Positions 16,632-26,192 of a stretch of 64,000 nucleotides of DNA are shown one piece after another. The stretch covers positions 2,728,001 through 2,792,000 of the forward strand of contig NZ_CP099997.1 in assembly GCF_024138145.1 (NCBI RefSeq), in the 5' to 3' direction. This DNA is from Natronosalvus halobius. GTDB taxonomy: Archaea > Halobacteriota > Halobacteria > Halobacteriales > Natrialbaceae. The notes below the pieces were generated by a model, which did no database searches, was not told where the DNA came from, and saw nothing but the letters and a program-made list of their open reading frames with translations. Each line of letters begins with the position of its first letter. Position 1 is the stretch's first letter. Position numbers and translations under genes: made by a program.

Positions 16632-17183
16632 ATGAGACTCAACAGACGCAACGTGCTTGTCGGACTGGGAACGATCGTAGCTGGTGGCGGCGGCGCACTC
16701 GCGACGGGTGCGTTTAGTAGTGTGGAAGCGACGCGTGAGGTATCAATCGAGACTGCAGGGGACACGGATGGCGCCTTGATAGGAATCAACGTCACGGGTG
16801 ACCTCGCAGGAACCACCAATGATACAATCTCATTCGATCTCACCAATGACATCAACCTTGATGCAGTCACTAGGTTCAATGGTGCACTCACTATCACCAA
16901 CAACCGCGAGATTGAGGGTGGTGAGATCGATATCGAGATACACATTGATGAAACAGATGCAGTGACTGATGTTGCCACCGACGATGGTGGGATGCAATTC
17001 GAAGTTACTACCGATGGAGACCAAAATAATGTGTCCAGTAATGGCGGATCTGTAACCTTTGATGTCGTCTTTGGACTTGATGGATTCACGTCAAAAGAAG
17101 GTGTCGATGGTGCCAATGGTGCCGATGATGAAATCCCCGAAACGATCACCATTATCGCCAACGACTCTGACTCGACCGTATAG
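16632..17183 (+). CDS. Secreted DUF1102-type protein with Tat-like signal
   Basis: The 183-aa protein begins MRLNRRNVLVGLGTIVAGGG, a twin-Arg signal followed by a hydrophobic stretch ending near ALATGAFSSVEATR. The mature part is an acidic, Thr/Asp/Asn-rich beta protein (DGALIGINVTGDLAG). It is the first gene of the right arm and resembles the left-arm DUF1102 protein in type. It is probably the structural subunit of a surface fibre or matrix made with the downstream signal peptidase; that role is inference. Confidence 0.72.
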   Translation: MRLNRRNVLVGLGTIVAGGGGALATGAFSSVEATREVSIETAGDTDGALIGINVTGDLAGTTNDTISFDLTNDINLDAVTRFNGALTITNNREIEGGEIDIEIHIDETDAVTDVATDDGGMQFEVTTDGDQNNVSSNGGSVTFDVVFGLDGFTSKEGVDGANGADDEIPETITIIANDSDSTV

Positions 17184-17222
17184 TGGTTCCCTTTCGATAG
17201 AATAACTGAGTTGAATAGCTGA

Positions 17223-18347
17223 ATGTATCTGAAATTCGGGGCCGCGTTCGTGCTTGTACTCCTGTTAGCGGTACCTACGGCGGCTATCTCCCTCGAGCCC
17301 ACAGACACAACCGCTTCCATCGAACTCGAGGCGTCGAGCCCCTACGCTACCACCGAAAACGGCCAGCTAGAGCTCGACTTCGAGCGACTTAACGCCGATT
17401 CAGTGACGACGGTCGATGAAGCGTTCACCGTACGCGCGACAGACGAGAACGTCGACCGCATCTGGCTCTCGGGCACCGACGGCGTCACCTTCTACCGAAA
17501 CGGCGATCCTGGAGACGAAATAACCAAGAAATCGCCGCTAGAGCCTACCACTGGCCAGCCCATCACAGTGGGCGTCTCCATCGACACGCACCAGGCGAGG
17601 GAGGGAACGGAGTCGTTCACGATCCACGTGGGATACGACGACGATGACGAGGACGACGAAACCGACCCCGACCCGCCGACGCTCGAGCGTGTCATCGTCT
17701 CGGACACCGAGGTGACCGTCGGCGAGACGATCACGGTCACGGGTATCTACCGGGGCGGGTCCCAGTCGATGGCGACGATGGCTGGGCTGACCGTCGACGA
17801 CATCGTCGTCAGCCAGAAACGGGTGTTCGTCTTCGGCGGCGAGAATCGATCCGTCTCCTTCGAGCGGACGATGGACGGACCCGGGACGTACGAGGTTGGC
17901 ATCGACGGCCGGACGCACACGGTGACGGTCACCGAACCCGAACCCAAACCGGGCGAATCGGTGCCGAATATGACAGTGACGGGGGTCGACCTCGACCGGA
18001 CCGAGGTCGCAATCGGGGAGCCCATTACGGTCACGGCGACCGTCGAGAACACGGGCAACGCGACGGGGGTACGAACCCTCGAGTTCGCCGTCGGCGGGTT
18101 CGTCGTCGAGACGGAGCGGGTGGAACTCGCGCCCGGCGAGACTCGACAGGTCGAGTTCGAGCGATCGTTCGCCGACTCCGGACGCTACGCGCTGGCGCTC
18201 GAGGGCGAGGCGGTGGGTACCGTCACGGTCGTCGGACTACCGTCGATTGCGGCGATCACGGCGCAATTACCGTCGGAATCGGCGGCGGCGCTCGCCGTTC
18301 CGGCCGCGCTCGGCATCGGGTTCGTCGTCCGGCGGCGGCGAGCGTGA
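17223..18347 (+). CDS. CARDB-like secreted, membrane-anchored surface protein
   Basis: The 374-aa protein has a Sec signal (MYLKFGAAFVLVLLLAVPTA). An Asp-rich linker (YDDDDEDDETDPDPP, near residue 139) separates its parts, and two Ig/CARDB-type repeats follow (VTVGETITVTG and IAIGEPITVTATVENTG-like). A C-terminal hydrophobic helix (AAALAVPAALGIGFVV) ends in RRRRA, which anchors it to the membrane. It lies 39 bp after the DUF1102 gene, in one likely operon with the signal peptidase. A role in anchoring or capping the surface protein is inference. Confidence 0.68.
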   Translation: MYLKFGAAFVLVLLLAVPTAAISLEPTDTTASIELEASSPYATTENGQLELDFERLNADSVTTVDEAFTVRATDENVDRIWLSGTDGVTFYRNGDPGDEITKKSPLEPTTGQPITVGVSIDTHQAREGTESFTIHVGYDDDDEDDETDPDPPTLERVIVSDTEVTVGETITVTGIYRGGSQSMATMAGLTVDDIVVSQKRVFVFGGENRSVSFERTMDGPGTYEVGIDGRTHTVTVTEPEPKPGESVPNMTVTGVDLDRTEVAIGEPITVTATVENTGNATGVRTLEFAVGGFVVETERVELAPGETRQVEFERSFADSGRYALALEGEAVGTVTVVGLPSIAAITAQLPSESAAALAVPAALGIGFVVRRRRA

Positions 18348-18426
18348 GACGAGCAGTTAAGACGATTCGAATGCGAGACAGGGAAAACACGACCGTGCCA
18401 GGAGCGAACTCGAGGGAGCGACGACG

Positions 18427-19596
18427 ATGAACGGGACGTCGATAGCCAAACAGGTCGCGATGGGGCTGGTGGGCCTCGTCGTGGTACTGCTGGTGCTCGG
18501 CCAGGTGCTGGGCCAGCCGATACTGCTCGGCTACGTCGCGACGGGGAGTATGGAGCCAACGCTTTCGGCCGGCGACGGGTTCGTCGCGGTCCCGAGCGCG
18601 GTGACCGACGCACCCGAACCCGGCGATGTCGTCGTCTTCGAGGCCGAGACGTTACACGGGGGCGGACTCACGACCCATCGAATCGTCGCCGAGACCGACG
18701 AGGGGTACGTGACGCGGGGCGACGCCAACCCGTTCACCGACCAGGACGGGGGCGAGCCACCGGTCACCGAGGGGAAGATCGTCGCCGAAGCCTGGCAGAT
18801 CGGGGGGTCGGTCGTCCGGGTCCCGCACCTGGGAACCGTTATCATGAGCGTCCAGGGGCTCGTCGGGGCCGTCTTCGGTCTCCTGGCGGCGCCGCTCGGG
18901 ATCACGGCCGCCTTCGACGCCGAAGGGACCGGTGCTCTGCTGGTGGCCCTCGGGGTCGGCCTGCTCGGGGTCGGCTTGCTGCTCGAGCGTGTCGGCGTGG
19001 CCGAACGGCGGACGGCGCGACGAACCAGCCGCGAGAACGTGATCGGCCTCTGGTCGGCGCTGTCGGCCGTCGTCGTCGTGCTCGCCCTGTTCGCGACCGC
19101 GGCGATGGTGATCCCGGCAGGCGGAACCGCGTACGAACTCGTGAGTACCGACTCGCCGACCGACGACCCACAGATCGTCGCCCCCGGGGAGACGACGACG
19201 CTTACGCGAACGATCGACAACAGCGGCTACGTTCCGGTCGTCGTCGTACTCGATGCGCCACACCCCGCCGTCGATGCCGAGCCGCGGTCGACGACGGTCG
19301 GCAGTCGCGACACTGCCGAGGTAGCGCTCTCGATGACGGCACCGGAGACGACGGGGAGCTACACCCGCGACGTCGTCGAGAGTCGGTACCTCCTCGTCTT
19401 GCCACCGACGCTCCTCGTCTGGCTCCACGACGTCCACCCCTTCGTGGCCATCGGCGCGGTCAACGTCGTGATCGTCGCCGTGGCCGTTGGTCTCGTGTTC
19501 GCCCTCTTTGGCACCGGAGACCTCCGGATCCGGACGCCTGGATCGCACCTCCCGCTTTCCAGGCGACTCGAACGCTTGCTCGAGAAGTGGCTGTGA
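18427..19596 (+). CDS. Archaeal signal peptidase I (S26B, SipW-like) with extra membrane domain
   Basis: The 389-aa protein has an N-terminal TM helix, then the catalytic Ser in TGSMEPTL (Ser41), the catalytic His in LTTHRIV (His84), and TRGDANPFTDQ. This is the Ser-His type of archaeal and ER signal peptidases, also found in SipW. Three or more TM helices and an Ig-like region fill the C-terminal half, so it is longer than the core enzyme. Its neighbours are secreted proteins, so it probably processes them specifically. Confidence 0.88.
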   Translation: MNGTSIAKQVAMGLVGLVVVLLVLGQVLGQPILLGYVATGSMEPTLSAGDGFVAVPSAVTDAPEPGDVVVFEAETLHGGGLTTHRIVAETDEGYVTRGDANPFTDQDGGEPPVTEGKIVAEAWQIGGSVVRVPHLGTVIMSVQGLVGAVFGLLAAPLGITAAFDAEGTGALLVALGVGLLGVGLLLERVGVAERRTARRTSRENVIGLWSALSAVVVVLALFATAAMVIPAGGTAYELVSTDSPTDDPQIVAPGETTTLTRTIDNSGYVPVVVVLDAPHPAVDAEPRSTTVGSRDTAEVALSMTAPETTGSYTRDVVESRYLLVLPPTLLVWLHDVHPFVAIGAVNVVIVAVAVGLVFALFGTGDLRIRTPGSHLPLSRRLERLLEKWL

Positions 19597-19759
19597 TCGC
19601 CCCTCGCGCGCCCAGCCCGCTCGATCGATGGCCGCTACTGTTATAATCGATGAACGACGACCTATCGTATCGCGTGACTTTCCGCACTGTGCTACATGGG
19701 GAATTGGCCGACGGCGAGTCACAGCCAGCGACGGGGTCCGACGGGAGGGAGGGGACGCC

Positions 19760-20920
19760 GTGACGAACACGCCGCGGCTCGACTTACTGATCGCCAGGTC
19801 CGGTCGACCGATCCTAATCGCGCTGCTCGTGATCGGCACGATTGCCCTGCTCGCGACCGGCTGGGTCGTCGCGAACCCGTCGACGACCACGACTACCCAG
19901 GAGGTCGATCGCCAGACGGTTTCGACGCAGGTCGGCACGGAAGCCGTGGTCGTCCAGGACGGTCTCTGGGAGGCGGGAACGGTGCTCGAGGACAATCCTG
20001 CGTACGTGATCAACGCCTCCCCGGAACTCGAGGTCGTCGCAGAGACGGCGGTTCCGAGCGACGAGACGAGCCTCGAACACGAGATCGTCCTCAGGTACGC
20101 GGCCTCGCGCAACGGCGAGGTGTTCTGGGAGTCAGAACGGGTGCTGGCGGCCGAGGAACCGACGGTCACGGACGGACAGGGCGTCACCAGGGCGTCGGTC
20201 GACGTCCGAGAGGTCCAGGACAGACGTGAGGAACTCAGGGCCCGCCTCGACGGGGTCGGCACGGTCGACCTCTCGCTGATCGTCCGCACGAGTTACGATA
20301 CGGGGACGCACGTCGGCGAGCACGCCCCGTCGACCTCGTTCGTCGTCACCGAGCGGAGTTACTATCTCGAAGACCATCCCGAAGAGTCGGACCCGAACCC
20401 GGTCACCCAGACCGTCGAGACGACGGACCCACCCAGTTCCGCGCTGATCGGCGCCCTCCTGATCCTCACGGTGGGTTCGTTCGGTGGGGCCGCGTTCGTC
20501 AACTCCCGCTCCGACGTCGACGTCGACCGAGCACGGCAGGCGATTCACGAGAATCGCTACGCGGAGTGGATTTCGCGGGGCTCGCTGCCGATGTGGATTG
20601 GCGACGAACACGTCTCGCTCGACACGCTCGAGGACGTCGTTGACGTCGCTATCGACACGAACGAGCGCGTGATCCACGATCGGAGCCGCGGCCTGTTCGC
20701 GGTCGTCAGCGACGGCGTCGTCTACTACTACAGCGACCGCGGGCTCTGGGAGGAGACGGCGTGGCCGGACTTCGACCTGGAGGAGCGGCCGACTCCGGGC
20801 GACGTGGTCTCACCCGGTGACGGCGACGAATCGTCGGCTCGACCGGGCGATAGCGGACCGAAGCCGCCGTTCGAGGACTTGCCGGACCCCGAGGACGACG
20901 ACGCCTGGAACAATCTGTGA
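19760..20920 (+). CDS. DUF5305 membrane protein
   Basis: The 386-aa protein starts at GTG 19760 (VTNTPRLDLLIARSG). One TM helix lies near residues 17-38, a large extracytoplasmic beta domain follows (VVVQDGLWEAGTVLEDNP, EHEIVLRYAASRNG), and a second TM near 235-252 precedes a cytoplasmic domain with RYAEWISRGSLP and VVYYYSDRGLWEE. The layout matches DUF5305, usually found next to SipW-like peptidases and DUF1102 proteins. It may serve as assembly partner; function is unproven. Confidence 0.8.
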   Translation: MTNTPRLDLLIARSGRPILIALLVIGTIALLATGWVVANPSTTTTTQEVDRQTVSTQVGTEAVVVQDGLWEAGTVLEDNPAYVINASPELEVVAETAVPSDETSLEHEIVLRYAASRNGEVFWESERVLAAEEPTVTDGQGVTRASVDVREVQDRREELRARLDGVGTVDLSLIVRTSYDTGTHVGEHAPSTSFVVTERSYYLEDHPEESDPNPVTQTVETTDPPSSALIGALLILTVGSFGGAAFVNSRSDVDVDRARQAIHENRYAEWISRGSLPMWIGDEHVSLDTLEDVVDVAIDTNERVIHDRSRGLFAVVSDGVVYYYSDRGLWEETAWPDFDLEERPTPGDVVSPGDGDESSARPGDSGPKPPFEDLPDPEDDDAWNNL

Positions 20921-20998
20921 TCGGTCGTCGTACACCTGTGGTCGGTCGCGTTCTTCTGTGGTCGGTCGCGTAGCCTGTAGTTGGTCGTCGTACTCCCG
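20915..20998. repeat. Four imperfect tandem repeats of about 20 bp
   Basis: Units beginning CTGTGATCGGTCGTCG, CTGTGGTCGGTCGCG, CTGTGGTCGGTCGCG and CTGTAGTTGGTCGTCG follow each other from 20915, with the first unit overlapping the DUF5305 stop codon. Unit length varies from 19 to 21 bp. Confidence 0.75.
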
Positions 20999-21184
20999 CG
21001 TGTGCTTGTTTCTGTTCAGCACACGAATCTATCACGCCGACTGACTGACTGGTCAAATTGTCGCGAATGTCCCGTTTTACGGGCTGCTGTGCCCAGTATT
21101 CATTGACATAGGCGTGAACGAATCGTCCGTTCTGTCATCCGAAAAGGCTCAACTTTATACTCCTGGAGCATTTCGATTCGTAAT

Positions 21185-21481
21185 ATGAGTGAGACTGACG
21201 GGGAGGACATTACGGATTTGCCACCGAGTGCGAAACTGGTCTACAAAGTCCTCGAGTACGACGGCCCGTTGACCCAGAAGCAGATCGTCGAGGAGTCGAT
21301 GCTGTCGGCGCGCACGGTCAGGTACGCCCTCGAGCGCCTCAGCGACATCGGCACCGTCGACGAGAACATCTACTTCGCGGACGCACGCCAGAGCCTCTAC
21401 CGGATCACGGAAGCCGAACCAGTTGCGGCCGACGGTAGCGGCGGCGAGCCAGCCAGCAAGGACGCCTGCTGTGCGGAGTGA
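21185..21481 (+). CDS. Small winged-helix (MarR-like) protein with C-terminal Cys pair
   Basis: The 98-aa protein has a winged helix across residues 12-75 (LPPSAKLVYKVLEYDGPLTQ and LSARTVRYALERLSDIGTVD) and ends with DACCAE. Such short MarR-like proteins are widespread in Halobacteria. The terminal Cys pair could sense metal or redox state, but this is inference. A TATA-like TTTATACTCC lies about 30 bp before the start. It precedes the gene at 21531 by 49 bp. Confidence 0.8.
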   Translation: MSETDGEDITDLPPSAKLVYKVLEYDGPLTQKQIVEESMLSARTVRYALERLSDIGTVDENIYFADARQSLYRITEAEPVAADGSGGEPASKDACCAE

Positions 21482-21530
21482 CCGGTCGCGAGTCGATAGA
21501 ATATTCGTCCTCGAGTGACCGACTCGAGAC

Positions 21531-21938
21531 ATGGACAAGGAGACGCTGCCGGAGTGGGCGTGGCTGTTTTTCGGATTGATGGTCGCCGCGGTCGCCGCCA
21601 ACGGAATTAGCATGGCCCTACAGATTTCGACCGACTGGCGGATGGCCATCATCGTCACCGTGATGGCACCAGTCCTGGTCTACGTCGGCGTCTGGTACGA
21701 CCCGGACAGACAGTACTACTGGGAGCAGTCACGAGCGAAGATCTTCGGCGATGTGGGCTTCCTGGTCGTGGGAACGGCCGTGGGTGCCGGCATCGCCATC
21801 GCCCTGACGATCGACCTGATCGACTCGCAGTTCCTGCGGGACCTGCTCGCCATGCTCGTGGGCTTTCTCACCGGCTGGGCCCTCTTCTGGTGGCGCAACC
21901 CAGACCTCTACCGTCCCGACGACGCCAGCTCGAGGTAA
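21531..21938 (+). CDS. Hypothetical membrane protein (4 TM)
   Basis: The 135-aa protein has helices at about 10-28, 36-55, 72-92 and 100-120 (LPEWAWLFFGLMVAAVAANG, RDLLAMLVGFLTGWALFWW). The soluble loop YDPDRQYYWEQSRAK is conserved-looking. No named family is recognised. The yigZ gene follows 4 bp later, so the two are probably cotranscribed. Confidence 0.65.
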   Translation: MDKETLPEWAWLFFGLMVAAVAANGISMALQISTDWRMAIIVTVMAPVLVYVGVWYDPDRQYYWEQSRAKIFGDVGFLVVGTAVGAGIAIALTIDLIDSQFLRDLLAMLVGFLTGWALFWWRNPDLYRPDDASSR

Positions 21939-21942
21939 CGCC

Positions 21943-22551
21943 ATGGACGCCGAGGCCTACCGAACCGTTGCCGAGGCCGCGACCGCGAGCTTCGTCGTCC
22001 AGGGCTCGGAGTTTCTCGGGCACGCTCGCCCCGTCGACGACCTCGAATCGGCCGAGGCGTTCATCGAGAACGTACACGAGGAGTACGCCGACGCGACCCA
22101 CAACGTTCCGGCCTATCGAATCAGGGTCGACGCCGATGGCCGGCTCCGGGAGTACTCGAGCGACGACGGCGAGCCGAGCGGTTCCGCCGGTAAGCCTGCC
22201 CTGAATGTACTCTCTCAGCGCGACCTCGAGAACGTCGCGGTCGTCGTCACGCGTTACTACGGCGGGACGAACCTCGGCGTCGGCGGCCTCGTTCGGGCGT
22301 ACTCCCGAGCGGTCAAGGAGGCGGTCGACGCCGCGGGCGTGATCGAGGAGCGGCCCCACGAGACGGTCTCGATCACCCTCGAGTACGACGATTCGGGCAC
22401 CGTTCGTGGCATCCTCGAGAGCGAGGGGCTCGAGTTCGAGGCGGAGTACGAAGCGGACGTACGCTTCGAGGTTCGAGTGCCGATCGCCGACGCCGACGCT
22501 CTCCGTGACCGAATTCGCAGTGCGACGAGTGGGCGGGCACGTCTCGAGTGA
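21943..22551 (+). CDS. yigZ: YigZ/IMPACT family protein (UPF0029)
   Basis: The 202-aa protein has the UPF0029 domain with FVVQGSEFLGHARPVDD, DDGEPSGSAGKPALNVL and VTRYYGGTNLGVGGLVRAYS, the family's central motif. The C-terminal alpha-beta part (RPHETVSITLEYDDSG) is the DUF1949-type domain. IMPACT/YigZ proteins act on translation control in eukaryotes and have unproven function in prokaryotes. ATG 21943 is unambiguous. Confidence 0.92.
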   Translation: MDAEAYRTVAEAATASFVVQGSEFLGHARPVDDLESAEAFIENVHEEYADATHNVPAYRIRVDADGRLREYSSDDGEPSGSAGKPALNVLSQRDLENVAVVVTRYYGGTNLGVGGLVRAYSRAVKEAVDAAGVIEERPHETVSITLEYDDSGTVRGILESEGLEFEAEYEADVRFEVRVPIADADALRDRIRSATSGRARLE

Positions 22552-22575
22552 GGTGTTCGGTGGTCGCCAGCGCGG

Positions 22576-23433
22576 TTATCGTTCCGTCCGAAGACCCTCG
22601 AGCGTCGCGGCGACCGATTCGGAATCGTCGATCGCGTCCCGACGACAGCGGAGCGAGCGCCAGTCTCGTTCGATCACAAGTTCGTCCGCGGTAATCTCGA
22701 CGCCGGTGATCGCCTCCCAGGGAAGCAGCCGTTTCGTGAAGCCGCGATCGACGACGAGCCCGGCCTCGTGGGCCGCGAGGGTGGGCGTCGACACCGAATC
22801 GGCGTCGAAGAGCGAACTCGAGTAGCCGGCGACGAGCCAGAACAGGCCGTGGCCGCCCCAGAGGACGGTGAAGGTGCGGTCGCCGCTGTAGAACGAGCCG
22901 AGGCCGACGAGCAGGAAGCCGACGCCGATGACCAGTTCCCGCCGGAGCACGCCGGCTTTGGCCCACGTCCAGGCGACTGCGGGCTCGTCGCTCGTGACCG
23001 CGTCGACGTAGCGATTGGTGGCCATCGCGGCGACGAGGAGACCCGCCAGAACGATTCCGATCACGCCCAGGATGGCGACTCCGGCGACACTCGCTCCGAC
23101 GTTGGTCACGAACGGGGTGAGCGCCAGTCCGACGAACGGGAGGGCGGGGAGCGAGCACTGCACGCCGAGCCAGCGGCGGCGACCGAGTCGTTCAGCTAAC
23201 CCGTGATATTGGCCGGCGAGAATGCCGCCGCCGATCACACCGACGGTAACCGTTCCGGGCGCGAGCGCGAGGACGGTGGTGCCGGTGACGCCGGCGAGGC
23301 CGGCGGCCGCCGTCACCGTGGCGGTGAGTATCGCGGCGACGTACGCACCGAAACCGAACCGGAAACCGATATCGGGGACCTCGAGGCCGGAGCGCTCGAG
23401 GCGGGGCGCACACTGCTGTCGATTCGGGAACAC
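22576..23433 (-). CDS. Membrane protein with C-terminal PH-like domain
   Basis: The 285-aa protein starts at a GTG. Six or so TM helices fill residues 28-185. The last 85 residues (TPTLAAHEAGLVVDRG, LLPWEAITGVEITAD, WRSLRCRRDAIDD) have the beta-strand pattern of bacterial PH-like domains. No catalytic motif is visible. It converges with yigZ. Its own start region lies 50 bp from the end of the TRAP permease gene, in the same direction. Confidence 0.6.
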   Translation of the reverse strand: MFPNRQQCAPRLERSGLEVPDIGFRFGFGAYVAAILTATVTAAAGLAGVTGTTVLALAPGTVTVGVIGGGILAGQYHGLAERLGRRRWLGVQCSLPALPFVGLALTPFVTNVGASVAGVAILGVIGIVLAGLLVAAMATNRYVDAVTSDEPAVAWTWAKAGVLRRELVIGVGFLLVGLGSFYSGDRTFTVLWGGHGLFWLVAGYSSSLFDADSVSTPTLAAHEAGLVVDRGFTKRLLPWEAITGVEITADELVIERDWRSLRCRRDAIDDSESVAATLEGLRTER

Positions 23434-23482
23434 GTTGTTCGATTCTCCACAGGGAGATATGAATGTAACGACGATCCGGCGA

Positions 23483-26182
23483 TCAGGCCGTCTCCGCCGT
23501 CTCGGCTGCCTCCGTCGTCCGTCCGCGGGTTCGGTTTCGAGTCGAGAGCACCACCAGTGTGACGAGGCCGATGAGTCGCAGGGAGGCGGTCAACTCGAAG
23601 ATGGCGAGGTACGCCGGAATGCCGACCGCCTCGAGGGTGCCCTCGAGAACCAGGAGCGGAATCTCGGGGACCATCAGGAAGATGGAGGCGATGGCGTACA
23701 GCGCTCGCTTGACCCGGCCGACGCCGGTGTACTGGTAGCCGATGATCGTGACCCCGAGGGCGTAGACGCCGAGGAACATGCCGAGGATCGGGACGACGAC
23801 ATCGGGGACGAAGAAGCCGAGGTCGGCCACGTCGGCGGCGGTGAGAATCGTCCACTCGTCGCCGCGTTCTCGCAGGAGCAGGATGCCCGGCGAGAAGACG
23901 AACGCGAATGGGACGAGGATCTTGTTGAGCGAGAGCAGGAAGGCGATCAACGCCGTCCCGAGTTCGTCGGCCTTCGCGACGCCGGCCCCGGCGAAGGCGG
24001 CGACGGCGACCGGGGGCGTCACGTCGGCCATCAGGCCGAAGTAGAGCACGAACAGGTGGGCAGCCAGCAGGGCGGTCCCCGCCTGTTCCATCGGCCCGCC
24101 GAGCATCGCGATCAGGATGATGTACATTGCCGTCGTCGGCATTCCCATCCCGAAGATGATGGAGGCGATGCCCGTCAGGATGAGCAAGATCAACAGCGAG
24201 CCGCCGCTGACGGCGTCGATCAGCGCGGCCAGGTTCGGGCCGAGGCCGGAGACGCTGATGACCCCCGGGATGACACCCGCAGCCGCGACCGCGATCACGA
24301 CCGTCGTCGCCGTTCGCGCCCCCGAGTCCATCGACTTGAGGACGAACGCACCGAACCGGTAGGCCCGGTTCCGGGCGAGTTGTGGCCGACGGATCTTCGA
24401 CGCCACTCGCTCCGCCGACTCGTCGACGGCGTCGTCGAGTTCGAGCAGCGTCGGGACCGTTCCCGGCCTGGCGAGCATGACGGCGGCGCTCACGAGGACC
24501 ACGATGGTTCCCAGTCCGCTCGCCGCGGCGTTCGCGGCCGCCTCGAGCCCCAGCCCCGTCCCGGCGGCCTCGAGTCCCGCCAGCACCTGCACGGCGTCGA
24601 CGAAGTTCCCGCCGACGGTGGCGTAGCTGAGCAGTTGCAGGGCGTAGAGGGCGGCGATGGTGCCGACTAGGGGAACGCGCGAGCGCTCGTCGTAGGCCGC
24701 GACGAACGCGATGAGGGCGATCACCGAGACGATGGTGAACCAGCCCGCGCGGTTGATCGAGAGTTCGAGTCTGATGAGGAAGTAGAGCAGGAGGACGATT
24801 GGGACCAGGTAGAACCAGCCGGAACGCAGGCGCGAGCGGACGTCCGGCAACTCGTCTCGAGGTAGCCCGCCGATGTGGTGCTGGACGGCCTCGAAGTGCA
24901 CCATGACCCACATGCCGAAGAAGAAGGCGAGGGCAGGTAAGGTCGCGGCGATGATCACGGTCGCGTAGGGGATGCCGGTGTACTCGACGATGAGGAACGC
25001 CGCGGCGCCCATCACGGGCGGGAGGATCTGGCCGCCAGAGGACGAGGAGGACTCGACGGCCCCGGAGAACTCGGGGGAGTAGCCCGACCGTTTCATCAGC
25101 GGAATCGTGAACGCACCCGTCGTGACCGTGTTCGCGATGGACGACCCCGATAGCATCCCCATGAAGCCGCTCGAGACGACGCTCGCCTTCGCGGGACCAC
25201 CCCGTCGGGTGCCGGTGAGGGCGTAGGCGAGGTCGATGAACCACTTGCCGGCGCCGCTCATCTCGAGGAATGCGCCGAAGAGGATGAAGATGTAGATGTA
25301 CCGGACGCTTACGATGACGGGCGTGCTGAAGACGCCCGCCTGGACGGTGTACCACAGGTTGTAGACGATATTTGCCCAGTTCTCGGGCTGGATGGCGAGG
25401 GCTCCGATGACGGAGTCTCGCGGAACGAGGTAGCCCCAGCGCGCGTAGACGATGAACGATCCGACGAGGCTCATCAGGATGAAGCCGAGCGTGCGTCGGG
25501 TCGCCTCGAGCACGAGCAGGAGTCCGAGAACCCCCATCCAGAACGCGTAGGAGGCCTCATCGATGGGTATTCCGAGCGCCGCTATTCCGGTGACGATCGG
25601 CTCGAGGAACCAGAGCACGTCCCCGACGCCCTGCGTATTGTCGAATCGCCTGATGGCGATCGATTGAATCTCGTCGTAGTTGGTGACGGTATAGTGTACG
25701 GGGAGCAACGAGAGGACGATCATGAGCCCGTCGAGCGGGGTCACCCGGTTCATCTGCGGATCGATGGCGGCCCAGCGGACGAAATCGCCCGCCCGGGAGA
25801 CCCTTCGAGTGACCGGGTGCTCGTCGCCGAATTGTCCTCTCGCGGCCGGCTCGAGACGACCGAGTCGCCGGGCGACGAAACCGTCGCCCCGGCTGGCCGG
25901 AAAGAGCAAGAACGCGAGCACCAGCGCGAACGTGACGTGGATCGCACCGACCTGCAGAAGTTGCAGGGAGCCGATATCGATCGTACCGTAGAGCGGCAGG
26001 GTAATCTCGAAGATGTAGGATCTCGCGGCGATCCACATCTGGAAGGCCGAGAAGGTGATCCCGATTAGTGAGACGAGAACGGCGGCTCCGCCCTGGAGCG
26101 TCCGGCGTCGTTCGACCTCCTGGAGAATCTGTTCCTGTTCGGCTTCGGACAATTCATCCGACCCGCCGGTGTCGACGCTCAT
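23483..26182 (-). CDS. TRAP transporter fused permease (4TM/12TM, TAXI type)
   Basis: The 899-aa protein carries the small DctQ-like and large DctM-like subunits in one chain. The core has PVIVSVRYIYIFILFGAFLE, AKASVVSSGFMGMLSGSSIA and GMGMPTTAMYIILIAMLGGP, which are typical DctM segments lining the transport path. TRAP systems move organic acids across the membrane using the Na+ gradient, which suits a halophile. It is the third gene of an operon with the DUF1850 protein and the TAXI binding protein. Substrate unknown. Confidence 0.93.
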   Translation of the reverse strand: MSVDTGGSDELSEAEQEQILQEVERRRTLQGGAAVLVSLIGITFSAFQMWIAARSYIFEITLPLYGTIDIGSLQLLQVGAIHVTFALVLAFLLFPASRGDGFVARRLGRLEPAARGQFGDEHPVTRRVSRAGDFVRWAAIDPQMNRVTPLDGLMIVLSLLPVHYTVTNYDEIQSIAIRRFDNTQGVGDVLWFLEPIVTGIAALGIPIDEASYAFWMGVLGLLLVLEATRRTLGFILMSLVGSFIVYARWGYLVPRDSVIGALAIQPENWANIVYNLWYTVQAGVFSTPVIVSVRYIYIFILFGAFLEMSGAGKWFIDLAYALTGTRRGGPAKASVVSSGFMGMLSGSSIANTVTTGAFTIPLMKRSGYSPEFSGAVESSSSSGGQILPPVMGAAAFLIVEYTGIPYATVIIAATLPALAFFFGMWVMVHFEAVQHHIGGLPRDELPDVRSRLRSGWFYLVPIVLLLYFLIRLELSINRAGWFTIVSVIALIAFVAAYDERSRVPLVGTIAALYALQLLSYATVGGNFVDAVQVLAGLEAAGTGLGLEAAANAAASGLGTIVVLVSAAVMLARPGTVPTLLELDDAVDESAERVASKIRRPQLARNRAYRFGAFVLKSMDSGARTATTVVIAVAAAGVIPGVISVSGLGPNLAALIDAVSGGSLLILLILTGIASIIFGMGMPTTAMYIILIAMLGGPMEQAGTALLAAHLFVLYFGLMADVTPPVAVAAFAGAGVAKADELGTALIAFLLSLNKILVPFAFVFSPGILLLRERGDEWTILTAADVADLGFFVPDVVVPILGMFLGVYALGVTIIGYQYTGVGRVKRALYAIASIFLMVPEIPLLVLEGTLEAVGIPAYLAIFELTASLRLIGLVTLVVLSTRNRTRGRTTEAAETAETA

Positions 26183-26192
26183 TGGTACGGTA

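Noticed and set aside
20915-20998. CRISPR array
   Set aside because: Units of about 20 bp are adjacent with no unique spacers, so they are simple tandem repeats. No cas genes are in the window.
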